From assembly GCA_037349315.1 (NCBI GenBank), contig JBAIAC010000007.1:2170001-2234000 (forward strand): 64,000 bases of DNA. The letters are read 5' to 3'. The position numbers and the translations under genes are program-made. A model generated the notes under the pieces. The model worked only from the letters and a program-made list of their open reading frames with translations, was not told the origin of the DNA and did not search any database. This DNA comes from Chelydra serpentina (taxonomy: Eukaryota > Chordata > Testudines > Chelydridae). Shown here piece by piece: positions 56,001 to 58,700 of the stretch (within the stretch, counting starts at the first letter, position 1; each line of letters starts with the position of its first letter).

Positions 56001-57464
56001 GGGTTGCCAGCAGAGAGCCAACTGCAGGATCGGACAGATGACAGCAGCACCTTCCCACTAGCAGCCTAGCATTGCTAGGGCTGCCGTTTAGAGTCAATTG
56101 TCTGCTGTGAACACATTAATATGTCTGTTACACAGATAGTGACAGCATAACCACCTGTACGGAGAACTGTCCCGTGTGCCCGTGTGATCAGAATTACAGC
56201 CCCACCAGATAACAGCCACGTGACTGAGGAGTCTACATTTCTCAGCTAGGAAAAGAAATGACATGTTCATTTACCTTCACCACTGAAATGCCATAGTCCT
56301 GGAGAGCTCCAACCGAGTTCTCTAGCTGTTCCAGAAACAGACGGTCACCTGGAGAACCTGAAACACCAATAACAGCTGGTTTCTCTATATCTCTGGTCCT
56401 CTTGAGCATCAGGTAAAGTAGCTAGAACAAAACCGAATGTCACCTAATCTCGCTGGACCAGACTGAGTTATCCTTACTCGCACTTGCTCCACAAGTCTCC
56501 CCACTGATTTCAGCAGGGCTACACGTGGCATAAGCTACTAGTCAACACAGATATGGGGATGACAAGCTGGCCTTATTTGCCTCAGTTTCCCATTTTACAG
56601 AGAGGGGCAAGGTTACTTCCTCTTCCCTCAAGGAGGCACTTTTGGAGAGACATACAACCCCGTTTCGGCAAGCTAGTCCACAGGAGGAGTTGTTCCTTAC
56701 GCATACACAGAGCTCCGGTGAAGGCAACAGGGGTCTGACAAAGACACAGGGATCTGCCCAGGCAGCCCAACCTGCAGGAGGGCGCCTCCAACAGGAACAA
56801 TAGAATCATAGAATCATAGGGTTGGAAGGGACCTCAGGAGGTCATCTAGTCCAACCCCCTGCTCAAAGCAGGACCAACCCCAACTAAATCATCCCAGCCA
56901 GGGCTTTGTCAAGCCTGACCTTAAAAACGTCTAAGGAAGGAGATTCCACCACCTCCCTAGGTAACCCATTCCAGTGCTTCACCACCCTACTAGTGAATAA
57001 GGAAAGTGCTCACCTCCTCACACTTCTAGGATCATCGGGAATATGCCGGGGGGGTTGGTAAATTCCTGCTCTAAGAGATGTTCTGTCAAACTATTTGGGC
57101 TTCAAGTTTTCCAAGAACTATGACCATCTGATTTTCACCACTACCAAAGAGCCTTTTCCACAGCTACAACATTATTCACTCTCACAAGACTTTCCCCTCA
57201 AGTTGCTTATTTCTCCTGCGAAGCCAGGATAATGAAAACGCATACATTTAAAATACATACCGTCTCGACTAAAATAAACTAGAGATGCTCTTCCCGGCTG
57301 CAAGCTACTGGAATACTCCTGGGGGCTCAGCTCTAGCAGTGTATTTGCATTTCTTGCCGCAGCCATGTAATAAGTACAGAACAGAAGGAAAGAGAAGCAA
57401 GAAACCCATCCGTTCATTTGGAGGAGCATGATTTCATCAGTTAAAGTCACTGCAGAAGCCATAT
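7801..57464 (-). CDS. TXNDC16: TXNDC16 (ERp90), whole coding span, 19 coding exons
   Basis: Thioredoxin domain-containing protein 16 (ERp90) is a PDI-family glycoprotein of the ER lumen, reported as a partner of the flavoprotein ERFAD. Coding exons in transcript order: 57464-57261, 56357-56275, 55272-55199, 53247-53173, 52859-52738, 52450-52360, 51681-51525, 50205-50039, 48831-48771, 45507-45384, 44091-43945, 43468-43409, 31014-30846, 27404-27268, 15804-15720, 14098-13960, 13592-13432, 11816-11626, 8093-7801. All junctions are GT-AG and all phases agree. The sum is divisible by three with no internal stop. Residue numbers in the exon entries count from the ATG at 57417 (830 aa); ATGs at 57429 and 57462 give 834 and 845 aa. 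The product was recognised by collinear similarity to recalled human TXNDC16 along its whole length. No CxxC motif occurs. The product ends in HTEL, a KDEL-like signal. No frameshift or missing exon was seen. Exon edges are manual and untested by transcripts. Confidence 0.93.
8094..9210. other. Intron sequence, nothing firm
   Basis: Intron between the last two coding exons. A plus-strand aataaag lies at 8801-8807, but no coding sequence precedes it. Confidence 0.4.
9211..9510. mobile_element. DNA-transposon MITE with TIRs, 300 bp
   Basis: Starts aagggtaatgtcttcacta and ends tagtgtagacctggcctta, imperfect inverted termini. The interior carries two hairpins (gatcaattttt/aaaaattgatc; ttcagctac/gtagctgaa). 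Same family as 30310-30737. Confidence 0.7.
10155..10260 (+). mobile_element. Degraded tRNA-derived SINE
   Basis: A-box-like ttagctcaggcagtagaagc and B-box-like ggtcctgagttcaacctcc are spaced as in a tRNA promoter, in a decayed head. It would not fold as a functional tRNA. Confidence 0.5.
10261..11625. other. Intron sequence, nothing firm
   Basis: No exon, repeat boundary or RNA gene was recognised beyond a short G-run at 10304-10318. Confidence 0.4.
11626..11816 (-). CDS. TXNDC16: TXNDC16 coding exon 18
   Basis: Encodes residues 670-733 plus one base: [14 protein letters not shown], then [20 protein letters not shown] and SWLEKLKAG. This is the final thioredoxin-like domain. A cttctag at 11737-11743 is an alternative-looking acceptor, but the upstream frame NTPVGRG is conserved. 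A 117-bp MITE lies 56 nt upstream of the real acceptor. Confidence 0.92.
11873..11989. mobile_element. hAT-type MITE, 117 bp, perfect 8-bp TSD
   Basis: Same family as 340-475, but about 8 bp have been lost just inside the left end (TAGGATGTCC against TAGGGTGACC-AGATGTCC). Right end is GGTCACCCTA. Both flanks are gacaggaa (11865-11872, 11990-11997). It sits upstream of the 3' splice site of coding exon 18. Confidence 0.8.
12010..12165. repeat. Palindromic interspersed repeat (catgtgcttaa family)
   Basis: Contains ctgatccagcaaagcactta and further in cttcagctggatcaa as arms around gtgcttaa motifs. Related pieces occur at 9165-9205, 14270-14435 and 17670-17800. Non-coding. Confidence 0.5.
12222..12238. 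repeat. Poly-G tract (17)
   Basis: Uninterrupted G homopolymer. Its length may be an assembly approximation. Confidence 0.8.
12826..12847. repeat. Poly-G tract (22)
   Basis: Uninterrupted G homopolymer between coding exons 17 and 18. It could form a quadruplex. Neighbouring A20 tract lies at 12583-12603. Confidence 0.8.
13432..13592 (-). CDS. TXNDC16: TXNDC16 coding exon 17
   Basis: Encodes residues 617-669 plus two bases: [20 protein letters not shown], then a segment ending ACWMNL. An internal gtgaga at 13502-13497 looks like a donor. Using it would delete the ACWMN segment present in human (PCWLNL), so the longer exon with donor gtgagc is chosen. Confidence 0.9.
13960..14098 (-). CDS. 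TXNDC16: TXNDC16 coding exon 16
   Basis: Encodes residues 570-616: [21 protein letters not shown] and an amphipathic helix ([16 protein letters not shown]). PALLLARH is identical to human. Acceptor ctgtag, donor gtaagt, end phase 0. Confidence 0.92.
15388..15530 (-). mobile_element. CR1 3' end fragment
   Basis: Begins cataagaacataagaatggcc and continues with ggtcagaccaaaggtccat, the reverse complement of the CR1 3' end seen in sense at 2230-2329. It is preceded by a MIR-like stretch at 15290-15385 (agccaggagagaatccag). Confidence 0.75.
15720..15804 (-). CDS. TXNDC16: TXNDC16 coding exon 15
   Basis: Encodes residues 542-569 plus two bases ([21 protein letters not shown]). It follows an 11.5-kb intron, so only sequence similarity and phase tie it to the chain; both fit. 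Acceptor ttttgcag, donor gtgagt. Confidence 0.9.
15805..17540. other. Long intron, 3' part, MIR pieces
   Basis: 16040-16160 contains a plus-strand MIR 3' segment (gggcagggactgtctttttg ... acggcacccagcac). 16310-16440 contains a minus-strand relative (tgtgctaggcgctatacaaa). The rest is unrecognised. Confidence 0.5.
17541..17610. repeat. Interspersed repeat end (gaggtaatat ... tcctgggacc)
   Basis: Reads aggtaatatccttcattcac then ctctattatcctgggacc and gccaccacaacagtgca. A reverse-related copy is at 63790-63843. I recognise it as a recurrent reptile repeat but cannot name its class. Confidence 0.5.
17670..19630. other. Long intron, middle-left part
   Basis: 17670-17800 is a catgtgcttaa palindromic repeat relative. 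18945-18985 and 19165-19250 are minus-strand MIR pieces around an (ATA)n run at 19163-19185. Nothing else recognised. Confidence 0.4.
19635..19905. mobile_element. MITE with gtctacactgc / gcagtgtagac ends
   Basis: Left end gtctacactgcaatacaaca and right end tattgcagtgtagacacac are inverted. An internal ttgcagtgtagacgtgcag / aacgtctacactaattttag pair adds a second inverted set. Copies also at 41774-42045 and 47408-47620. Confidence 0.65.
20320..20450. mobile_element. Short MITE, 130 bp
   Basis: Ends ggggcttgtctgcatgggga and tccccctgtagacaagccct are near-perfect inverted repeats around an AT-rich centre. Confidence 0.7.
20665..20745 (+). mobile_element. MIR SINE fragment
   Basis: Reads ctgagtcaggagacctggga then tctgacttgcgctgg and gggcacgtc, the central MIR core in sense orientation. 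Confidence 0.6.
21173..21642. mobile_element. hAT-type MITE, 470 bp, perfect 8-bp TSD
   Basis: Flanks 21165-21172 and 21643-21650 are both ggtgcagt. Ends are CAG...CACTAGGCGACC and GCACCAGCCCTG. The GC-rich interior has no transposase. Same family as 37629-38047, which is inserted the other way round. Confidence 0.85.
22349..22555 (+). mobile_element. tRNA-derived SINE (tortoise PolIII type)
   Basis: A-box region tagctcagtggtttgagca and B-box region ggttgtgagttcaatcc lie 33 bp apart, as in an internal PolIII promoter. They are followed by a non-tRNA body and a CR1-like tail (ctggactggacgacctttca ... ccagttcta), then an A/T-rich end. It is consistent with turtle SINEs mobilised by CR1-type LINEs. 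Confidence 0.85.
22639..22745 (-). mobile_element. CR1 3' end fragment
   Basis: Begins catagactttaaggtcagaa and continues gggaccattatgatcatcta, gtctgacctgctgcacaatg, the reverse of the 3' tail seen at 36930-37030. Confidence 0.8.
22746..24149. other. Long intron, middle, one ancient repeat
   Basis: 22990-23400 has the flavour of an old interspersed repeat (tttgttccacagccagag; compare 27790-27830 ttcattccacaggcttgc), but I cannot class it. No exon. Confidence 0.35.
24150..24545 (+). mobile_element. CR1/L3-like LINE 3' fragment
   Basis: Sense frame shows [23 protein letters not shown], the C-terminal LINE polymerase motif also seen in the CR1 copy at 1741-2019. It ends near ccaatgagccaggacatcc-ttccaatcctatg. 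A MIR piece follows in reverse at 24640-24800. Confidence 0.7.
24950..25650 (-). mobile_element. LTR-like element with TATA box
   Basis: On the minus strand the block starts TGTAGTGGGG at 25650. It has CCAAT-type ctgattggggg near 25560 and TATA cctataaagg at 25510-25501, then a GC-rich body down to about 24950. No coding sequence adjoins it, suggesting a solo LTR. The 3' boundary and TSD were not found. Confidence 0.45.
25651..26299. other. Long intron, nothing firm
   Basis: No exon or element boundary recognised. Confidence 0.4.
26300..27120 (+). mobile_element. MIR SINE split by a hAT insertion
   Basis: The 5' part (ctagactggcccggtagaca ... gtgcatcttgtctattagac) ends at 26435. The 3' part (agactgtaagttctccaggg, cagggactgtctctcc, tgtacagcccatagtacaat) resumes after 26996. 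Joined, they follow MIR order. Confidence 0.7.
26436..26996. mobile_element. hAT-type element, 561 bp, inside MIR
   Basis: Ends CAGGGATCTCAAACTC and GTTTGAGACCCCTG are inverted. Flanks tattagac and atttagac agree at 6 of 8. Pyrimidine-rich tandem units (ccccttccccaaagtcccca) occupy 26575-26700. No transposase frame. Confidence 0.8.
27268..27404 (-). CDS. TXNDC16: TXNDC16 coding exon 14
   Basis: Encodes residues 496-541 plus one base: [15 protein letters not shown], then [13 protein letters not shown], the start of the next thioredoxin-like domain (human VLGLFSPTMK). Acceptor ctctag, donor gtaaac. Confidence 0.92.
27730..27950. repeat. Possible ancient interspersed repeat
   Basis: Shares ttcattccacaggcttgcac-type wording with 23215-23240 (tttgttccacagccagag). 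Class unknown. Confidence 0.25.
27955..30190 (-). mobile_element. Ty3/gypsy LTR-retrotransposon relic
   Basis: Antisense retrotransposon. From right to left: a 5' leader or LTR-like stretch (30190-29500, with attgg and tacttaag promoter-like words), gag (about 29460-28650), protease (around 28570), and the beginning of reverse transcriptase (about 28073-27960), where it stops. The rest of pol and a 3' LTR are absent. It lies between coding exons 13 and 14 of TXNDC16 in the same orientation as the gene. Confidence 0.8.
28103..29424 (-). pseudogene. Broken gag-protease of the Ty3/gypsy relic
   Basis: Gag is spread over three frames: 29424-29224 (capsid-like [19 protein letters not shown]), 29217-28984, and 28899-28690. 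The last holds a zinc knuckle at 28830-28789 in which the first Cys is Arg, leaving C-x4-H-x4-C. The protease frame 28987-28394 keeps the catalytic triplet DSG at 28576-28568 within [12 protein letters not shown]. Frame changes and stops make it inactive. The family resembles sushi-type gypsy elements; this is my recognition, not a search. Confidence 0.8.
30310..30737. mobile_element. MITE with TIRs interrupted by CR1
   Basis: Ends aaggctacgtctacactacc and tagtgtagaccagccctaag. Internal hairpins (gatcgatttatcgcg/cgcgataaatcgatc; ttcagctacgt/acgtagctgaa) match 9211-9510. A CR1 3' fragment occupies 30470-30587. Confidence 0.8.
30470..30587 (-). mobile_element. CR1 3' fragment nested in MITE
   Basis: Begins catagaatcatagaatctca and runs to gctttgtcaagcctgacctt. 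It matches 56802-56920 closely. It breaks the MITE between gaagcgctg and tgtcgacggg. Confidence 0.85.
30846..31014 (-). CDS. TXNDC16: TXNDC16 coding exon 13
   Basis: Encodes residues 440-495 plus two bases. It has [19 protein letters not shown] and [23 protein letters not shown]...FPT/I...Y..G...Y.G is the hallmark second half of a thioredoxin domain, with the cis-proline context FP. The sequon N462-V-T is the only N-glycosylation site I noticed. The cysteines at 451 and 458 form C-x6-C. Acceptor ctacag, donor gtgagt. Confidence 0.93.
31015..31866. other. Large intron, right of exon 13
   Basis: Part of the 12.4-kb intron 30846/43409. Nothing recognised here. Confidence 0.4.
31868..32243. mobile_element. 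hAT-like non-autonomous element (GTTGAGAGCCAC end)
   Basis: Begins gcagtaggggtactcagagg and ends cgattgagagccacgg. I recognise the interior (caacaggctacataaaaagc; cagacaatgacttgtttgta) as a widespread amniote repeat. The left inverted end appears lost. Confidence 0.6.
32770..32910. repeat. Interspersed repeat with inverted arms
   Basis: Arms gatcctccaaggcatttagg ... acacgtttgaggagctgagg surround gttaggcatc-type words, a short palindromic reptile repeat. Confidence 0.45.
32911..33417. other. Intron sequence, nothing firm
   Basis: No exon recognised. A plus frame at 33096-33440 has no family motif. Confidence 0.4.
33418..33850 (-). mobile_element. CR1 3' end, longer fragment
   Basis: Starts aaaggtcagaagggaccatt-atgaccgtctagtctgacc, then the extended CR1 3' UTR (gcacaatgcaggccacagaa, tctcacccacccactcctgc). 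Confidence 0.8.
33851..35039. other. Intron sequence, nothing firm
   Basis: No exon, RNA or clear repeat boundary. Confidence 0.4.
35040..35540. repeat. GC-rich palindromic block, probably a DNA transposon
   Basis: CpG-dense. Internal inverted copies: cacagctgcccggccacgtg against cacgcgcgcagctgtgggg, and gggcaggtggagggtcc against ggaccctccgcct / cctccacctgccc. Left edge word gggtgctggaactgg resembles hAT MITE ends, but no TSD was found. Long frames on both strands arise from lack of AT-rich stops. Confidence 0.5.
35950..36350. repeat. Old AT-rich interspersed repeat (gaaacattttg family)
   Basis: Repeated gaaaatgtttc/gaaacattttg-type words and a closing cgaaaaatgtccgagcagctc. Related stretches occur at 53800-53930 and 55690-55800, each followed by a catgatgca segment. 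Confidence 0.45.
36845..37055 (+). mobile_element. CR1 3' end with terminal microsatellite
   Basis: Sense CR1 tail: gatttagttggggattaggt ... gaggtcagactagatgatca, ending in repeats of attctatg (37030-37050). The 8-bp terminal repeat defines the CR1 3' terminus. Confidence 0.85.
37629..38047. mobile_element. hAT-type MITE, 419 bp, perfect 8-bp TSD
   Basis: Flanks 37621-37628 and 38048-38055 are both gggacact. Ends are CAGGGCCGGTGCAAGG and GTGCCGGCCCTG. The interior is GC-rich and holds gaccgcctagggtcgcctag near the right end, matching the left end of 21173-21642. Confidence 0.88.
38210..40030 (+). mobile_element. CR1 LINE, 1.8-kb degraded pol
   Basis: Sense CR1 polymerase remains: [14 protein letters not shown] (38520-38570), [16 protein letters not shown] (38700), [18 protein letters not shown] (38880), [14 protein letters not shown] (39090), then SANDTKLGG in place of the catalytic FADDTKL (39155). 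The C-terminal region follows to 40030, ending ctctacattgctatggttctatg. At least five stops or frameshifts break it. Confidence 0.92.
40031..41264. other. Intron sequence, nothing firm
   Basis: No exon or clear element. Confidence 0.4.
41265..41390 (+). mobile_element. MIR 3' fragment
   Basis: Reads ctgtaccgcacctagcacat-ggggccctgatccctgggtga-ggctc, the MIR 3' end in sense. Confidence 0.65.
41774..42045. mobile_element. MITE with gtctacactgc-type ends
   Basis: Contains ttgcagtgtagacgttcagg and aatgtctacactgcaatttt as an internal inverted pair. Same family as 19635-19905 and 47408-47620. Confidence 0.6.
42183..42562. mobile_element. hAT-type MITE, family CATAGGCGCCGACT, 380 bp
   Basis: Ends CAGAGGCGCCGACT and ATCGGCGCCTATG. 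Interior ggagcacccacgg as in the other three copies. No clear TSD, perhaps because the right side abuts another element. Confidence 0.75.
42566..43303 (+). mobile_element. Solo-LTR-like element, about 738 bp
   Basis: Starts TGTGATAGACCCAGG and ends ctctaccaca (TG...CA). TATA box catataaaagg lies at 42773-42783. A near-repeat aacacctgactctaat occurs at 42686 and 42750, in the U3 position. No internal coding region, no clean TSD. It lies 105 bp from coding exon 12. Confidence 0.45.
43409..43468 (-). CDS. TXNDC16: TXNDC16 coding exon 12, degenerate active site
   Basis: A 60-nt exon for residues 420-439. With the previous exon it reads [16 protein letters not shown]. The positions of the two active-site cysteines of WCxxC are E and S, so this domain cannot do dithiol chemistry. 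Human has WQAVS here. The solo-LTR-like element at 42566-43303 ends 105 bp beyond the donor. Acceptor ttgcag, donor gtacag. Confidence 0.9.
43945..44091 (-). CDS. TXNDC16: TXNDC16 coding exon 11, thioredoxin strand before the inactive site
   Basis: Encodes residues 371-419 plus one base. It includes [20 protein letters not shown] and VVLFYAS. VVLFYAS is the strand that in active PDI domains runs into WCGHC. The exon ends one base into the following tryptophan. Acceptor gctctag, donor gtgagt. Confidence 0.93.
44215..44325 (-). mobile_element. MIR fragment
   Basis: Reads agtagcacctagaggcgtca-gtcaagatcagagccccattg, reverse MIR 3' end. Confidence 0.65.
44326..44908. other. Intron sequence, nothing firm
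   Basis: No feature apart from the TSD copy at 44901-44908. Confidence 0.4.
44909..45240. mobile_element. hAT-type foldback MITE, 332 bp, perfect 8-bp TSD
   Basis: Both flanks are atgtaggc (44901-44908, 45241-45248). Ends CAGTGTTTCCC...ACTTGGGACGCCGCTTGTCC are inverted, and the similarity continues inward for about 130 bp on each side (ggtttatttacctgccgcgt and its complement). The element is nearly one long hairpin. Overlapping open frames on both strands come from this symmetry. Confidence 0.92.
45384..45507 (-). CDS. TXNDC16: TXNDC16 coding exon 10, acidic segment
   Basis: Encodes residues 330-370 plus one base: [21 protein letters not shown], then an acidic run rich in E, D and N ([16 protein letters not shown]). 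The acidic linker is also present in human between the central and C-terminal halves. Acceptor ccccag, donor gtaacg. Confidence 0.92.
45510..46859. other. Intron sequence, nothing firm
   Basis: Intron between coding exons 9 and 10. No exon-like or repeat signal that I can name. Confidence 0.4.
46860..47005 (-). mobile_element. MIR SINE
   Basis: Reads attatccccattttacaggt-ggggaactcaggc, then tgtgacttgcccgtgatcac, reverse MIR core. A second short piece (ctccccattgtacagatggg) is at 47360-47395, cut by the next MITE. Confidence 0.75.
47408..47620. mobile_element. MITE with gtctacactg / cagtgtagac
   Basis: Left cctgtctacactgtgattta, internal aagtgcagtgtagacatttg, and gtgtcagagttcgggctcca near the right. 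Third copy of the 19635 family, here right-truncated. Confidence 0.6.
48254..48627. mobile_element. hAT-type MITE, family CATAGGCGCCGACT, 374 bp, perfect TSD
   Basis: Flanks 48246-48253 and 48628-48635 are both gtccaagg. Ends CATTGGCGCTGACT and TTGCCGCCTATG. It lies 143 bp from coding exon 9, inside the intron that follows it in transcription. GC-rich with tandem ggggcgggg words. Confidence 0.88.
48771..48831 (-). CDS. TXNDC16: TXNDC16 coding exon 9 (61 nt)
   Basis: Short exon for residues 309-329, [20 protein letters not shown]. The acceptor is poor: the polypyrimidine stretch is broken and ends ttgaaag. Donor gtt is also weak-consensus (gttcgt). This makes it the exon most likely to be skipped. 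Skipping 61 nt would shift the frame. Confidence 0.87.
49501..49849 (-). mobile_element. Solo-LTR-like element, 349 bp
   Basis: On the minus strand it starts TGTCACGTTATTGGTCC (with CCAAT-type attgg), has TATA agtataaaagg at 49760-49750, and ends ggttgtgaca (TG...CA). The TSD is not evident. Confidence 0.4.
50039..50205 (-). CDS. TXNDC16: TXNDC16 coding exon 8
   Basis: Encodes residues 254-308 plus two bases. It starts [17 protein letters not shown] and continues through [22 protein letters not shown] and [12 protein letters not shown], a full strand-helix-strand run of a thioredoxin-like b-type domain. Acceptor tctctag, donor gtattt. Confidence 0.92.
50450..50760 (-). mobile_element. CR1 3' fragment
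   Basis: Starts catagattttaagaccagaa-gagaccactgtgatcatctag and runs through the extended CR1 3' region to ggttaattaccctcacta and tctgtaccttattacc. Confidence 0.75.
51025..51221. mobile_element. hAT-type MITE, 197 bp
   Basis: Ends CAGGGCCAGCTTTA and TAAAGCCGGCCCTG are inverted. Flanks ccgccctt and ccaccctt agree at 7 of 8. Two direct copies of a cggcggg-tttttt motif lie inside. Confidence 0.82.
51525..51681 (-). CDS. TXNDC16: TXNDC16 coding exon 7
   Basis: Encodes residues 201-253. It includes LFFCHCQ and [17 protein letters not shown], the latter nearly identical to human. The only close cysteine pair is CxC, not CxxC. Acceptor ctcctctag, donor gtatgg, end phase 0. Confidence 0.92.
52360..52450 (-). 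CDS. TXNDC16: TXNDC16 coding exon 6
   Basis: Encodes residues 171-200 plus two bases ([18 protein letters not shown]...), a helix-strand segment of domain 2. Acceptor tatttag. The donor gtgggt is set by phase: GG plus the C that opens the next exon makes a glycine conserved in human. Confidence 0.9.
52738..52859 (-). CDS. TXNDC16: TXNDC16 coding exon 5
   Basis: Encodes residues 130-170 plus one base. It spans the domain 1/2 linker ([19 protein letters not shown]) and the first strand of the next thioredoxin-like domain ([14 protein letters not shown]). Acceptor ttctcag, donor gtacta. Confidence 0.9.
53173..53247 (-). CDS. TXNDC16: TXNDC16 coding exon 4
   Basis: Encodes residues 105-129 plus two bases, with the motif [21 protein letters not shown]. 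This is the end of the first thioredoxin-like fold (core strand and last helix). Acceptor ttcccag, consensus donor gtaagt. Confidence 0.9.
53335..53460 (-). mobile_element. CR1 3' fragment
   Basis: Reads attctaagcccagaagggac-cattctgatcacacagtctg, reverse CR1 tail, diverged. Confidence 0.65.
53800..54080. repeat. Composite repeat: gaaatattttc block plus catgatgca block
   Basis: AT-rich block 53800-53925, then ctacatttcccatgatgcat at 54023-54042. 55690-55950 repeats the same order in the same orientation (AT-rich block, then ctacatcgcccatgatgcac). Confidence 0.45.
54246..54537. mobile_element. Penelope-derived inverted-repeat insertion, 11-bp TSD
   Basis: Flanks 54235-54245 and 54538-54548 are both ttcgcttatac. 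The left arm (minus) and right arm (plus) each hold a hammerhead-like core: CTGAAGA at 54367-54361 with GAAA at 54343-54340, and CCGATGA at 54454-54460 with GAAA at 54478-54481. The centre 54380-54432 (ggggcaggtataaaat ... tttatacctgcccc) is itself palindromic. The left arm is longer and ends gtatcagaggggtagcc, the family terminus. No protein is encoded. Confidence 0.8.
54735..54845 (+). mobile_element. CR1 3' end
   Basis: Reads ggaccagatgacctcttgag-gtcccttccaaccctacatt and ends ctaagattctataag, the CR1 terminus in sense. Confidence 0.75.
55199..55272 (-). CDS. TXNDC16: TXNDC16 coding exon 3
   Basis: Encodes residues 81-104 plus two bases. It carries VNCLKED and GYCGKE. The two cysteines are eleven residues apart, as in the human protein, so this is not a redox CxxC. 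Acceptor tacacag, donor gtgaat. Confidence 0.9.
55690..55950. repeat. Second copy of the composite repeat
   Basis: Same order and orientation as 53800-54080, about 1.9 kb away. More diverged. The catgatgca word recurs as gatgcatcatggg at 55904-55916, giving a small palindrome. Confidence 0.4.
56275..56357 (-). CDS. TXNDC16: TXNDC16 coding exon 2
   Basis: Encodes residues 53-80, including [20 protein letters not shown], the helix and following strand of the first thioredoxin-like domain. Acceptor is tttcag, donor is gtaaat, end phase 0. The preceding 0.9-kb intron holds a CR1 3' end. Confidence 0.9.
56802..57030 (-). mobile_element. CR1 3' end in intron after the start-codon exon
   Basis: Two catagaat units (56803-56818) mark the CR1 3' terminus. 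The copy then runs through gttggaagggacctcaggag and tcatcccagccagggctttg to the region near 57030. It is less diverged than most CR1 pieces here, so probably younger. Confidence 0.88.
57261..57464 (-). CDS. TXNDC16: TXNDC16 exon with start codon and signal peptide
   Basis: The acceptor is a T-rich tract ending in cag at 57465-57466, so at least one upstream 5' UTR exon must exist. Three in-frame ATGs lie at 57462, 57429 and 57417. The last gives [18 protein letters not shown], a compact signal peptide closest to the human length, with small residues (AAARNA) suited to cleavage. The earlier ATGs add an N-terminal tail that is less signal-like. Mature sequence begins around the ELSPQEY motif, conserved with human. 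The donor gtatgt leaves phase 1. The exon encodes residues 1-52 plus one base. Confidence 0.9.
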
Positions 57465-57466
57465 CT

Positions 57467-58452
57467 GAAAAAAAATAAATTGTCTGCTGTTTACATAGAT
57501 TTCCAGATCTGTGACTGTAATTTACAAATGTGACGAGGCCAATAAACACCAACAATTAAAATGGGAGTTTATCTAACTATAAAAACAGCAGATGAATTCA
57601 GTTACAGCAAAGCTAATGTTGATCACAATTGCAGGCTATTCCTGTTTCTTATTAATTACATTTGCAACTGCAAAACCCTCGGTGATTGTGGTTTGGGGCT
57701 GGGGATTCTTGTTTGGTTGGTTGGTTTGGGTTGGGTTTTTTGAGATGGTTAGAGAAAGTCAGGTATCCAGAAATGAAAACAGTGCCCCCCTACACACAGA
57801 TCTTTCAATGCACAGCCCCCCTCCACCCCGCCCGCCTCAAGTTCTTGTTAGTAACTGATTGTGTGAAGCTAGTTTGATCCTACTCTACTGATCAGGACTT
57901 GCATGAACAAACAGCTTCCCAATAGGCCTGATTAGCCACTTCGTTACTCCGAGTGAAATCAGGGCAACACAAGGACCAGCCAAGCTTTTTTACTGGGCAC
58001 AAATTGGTTAAGAAGAGAGCAGACACAGGAGCTGTTTATTGCATTTCCCCCTCGTCCATGCGCAGAAGGTGAAATTCACGCCCCCTTCTCCTTGAGGCAA
58101 AGCTGGAGTGGAGACCTCTGCGAGACGCTGGGAATTGGAACTTTTTTGCACCGGATGTAGGGCAGCCCTGCAGTTGCAATTACCATCCCTGGACCGGCAC
58201 AGGGGCCAGAGCTCCCGCAGCAGGATCTGCGTAACTAGTAGCAGCGTTCCCTCTCCCTCTCCCTCCATGATGCTTGGTGAGGAGCTGGCACAGCACCCCC
58301 TGAATCTCAATGGGTGCTCGCTCCAGGGCTGCCCAACCCCCGCACACTAGCAACACTGCAACTTGGCTCTGTTGGGGAGCCCTCCACAGACCCTTGGCCT
58401 TTGGGTGAGCTCGACCCAGCAAAAGTCATGCATCCAGTTCAGCAAACCTCCC
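57467..58452. other. Upstream flank, no 5' exon identified
   Basis: The 5' UTR exon of TXNDC16 should lie to the right of the 57465 acceptor. I see no GT donor in a CpG-rich, TATA-less setting here. Confidence 0.4.
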
Positions 58453-58464
58453 AAAGCTAAGGAG

Positions 58465-58562
58465 CGACAAAGGGTCCTGTGGCACCTTATAGTCTATAAG
58501 GTGCCACGGGACCCTTTGTCGCTTCTGCAGATCCAGACTAACACGGCTCCCCCTCTGATACT
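58465..58562. mobile_element. Penelope-type tail insertion headed by a palindrome, 12-bp TSD
   Basis: Flanks 58453-58464 and 58563-58574 are both aaagctaaggag. Arms 58464-58492 and 58494-58522 are inverted repeats of 29 bp with one mismatch and a 1-bp spacer. The right arm continues into the family tail (gcagatccagactaacacgg ... ctctgatact). Its arms correspond to the gtgccac...ctttgtc part of 4920-4940. Confidence 0.8.
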
Positions 58563-58637
58563 AAAGCTAAGGAGGGCTCTTCTTCTATCCAGAACCAACA
58601 CAAATCATAAGGCACCTTTGCAAGAGCATTACAGGAT

Positions 58638-58700
58638 AGAAAATAGAACAGGAATACTTGTGGCATCTTAGAGACGAACAAATCTATTTAAGCAGAAGCA
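58638..58700 (-). mobile_element. Penelope-type terminal repeat fragment
   Basis: Reads ggaatacttgtggcatctta-gagacgaacaaatctattta, reverse of the ctaaggtgccac-type tail. Too decayed to show the core. Confidence 0.5.
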
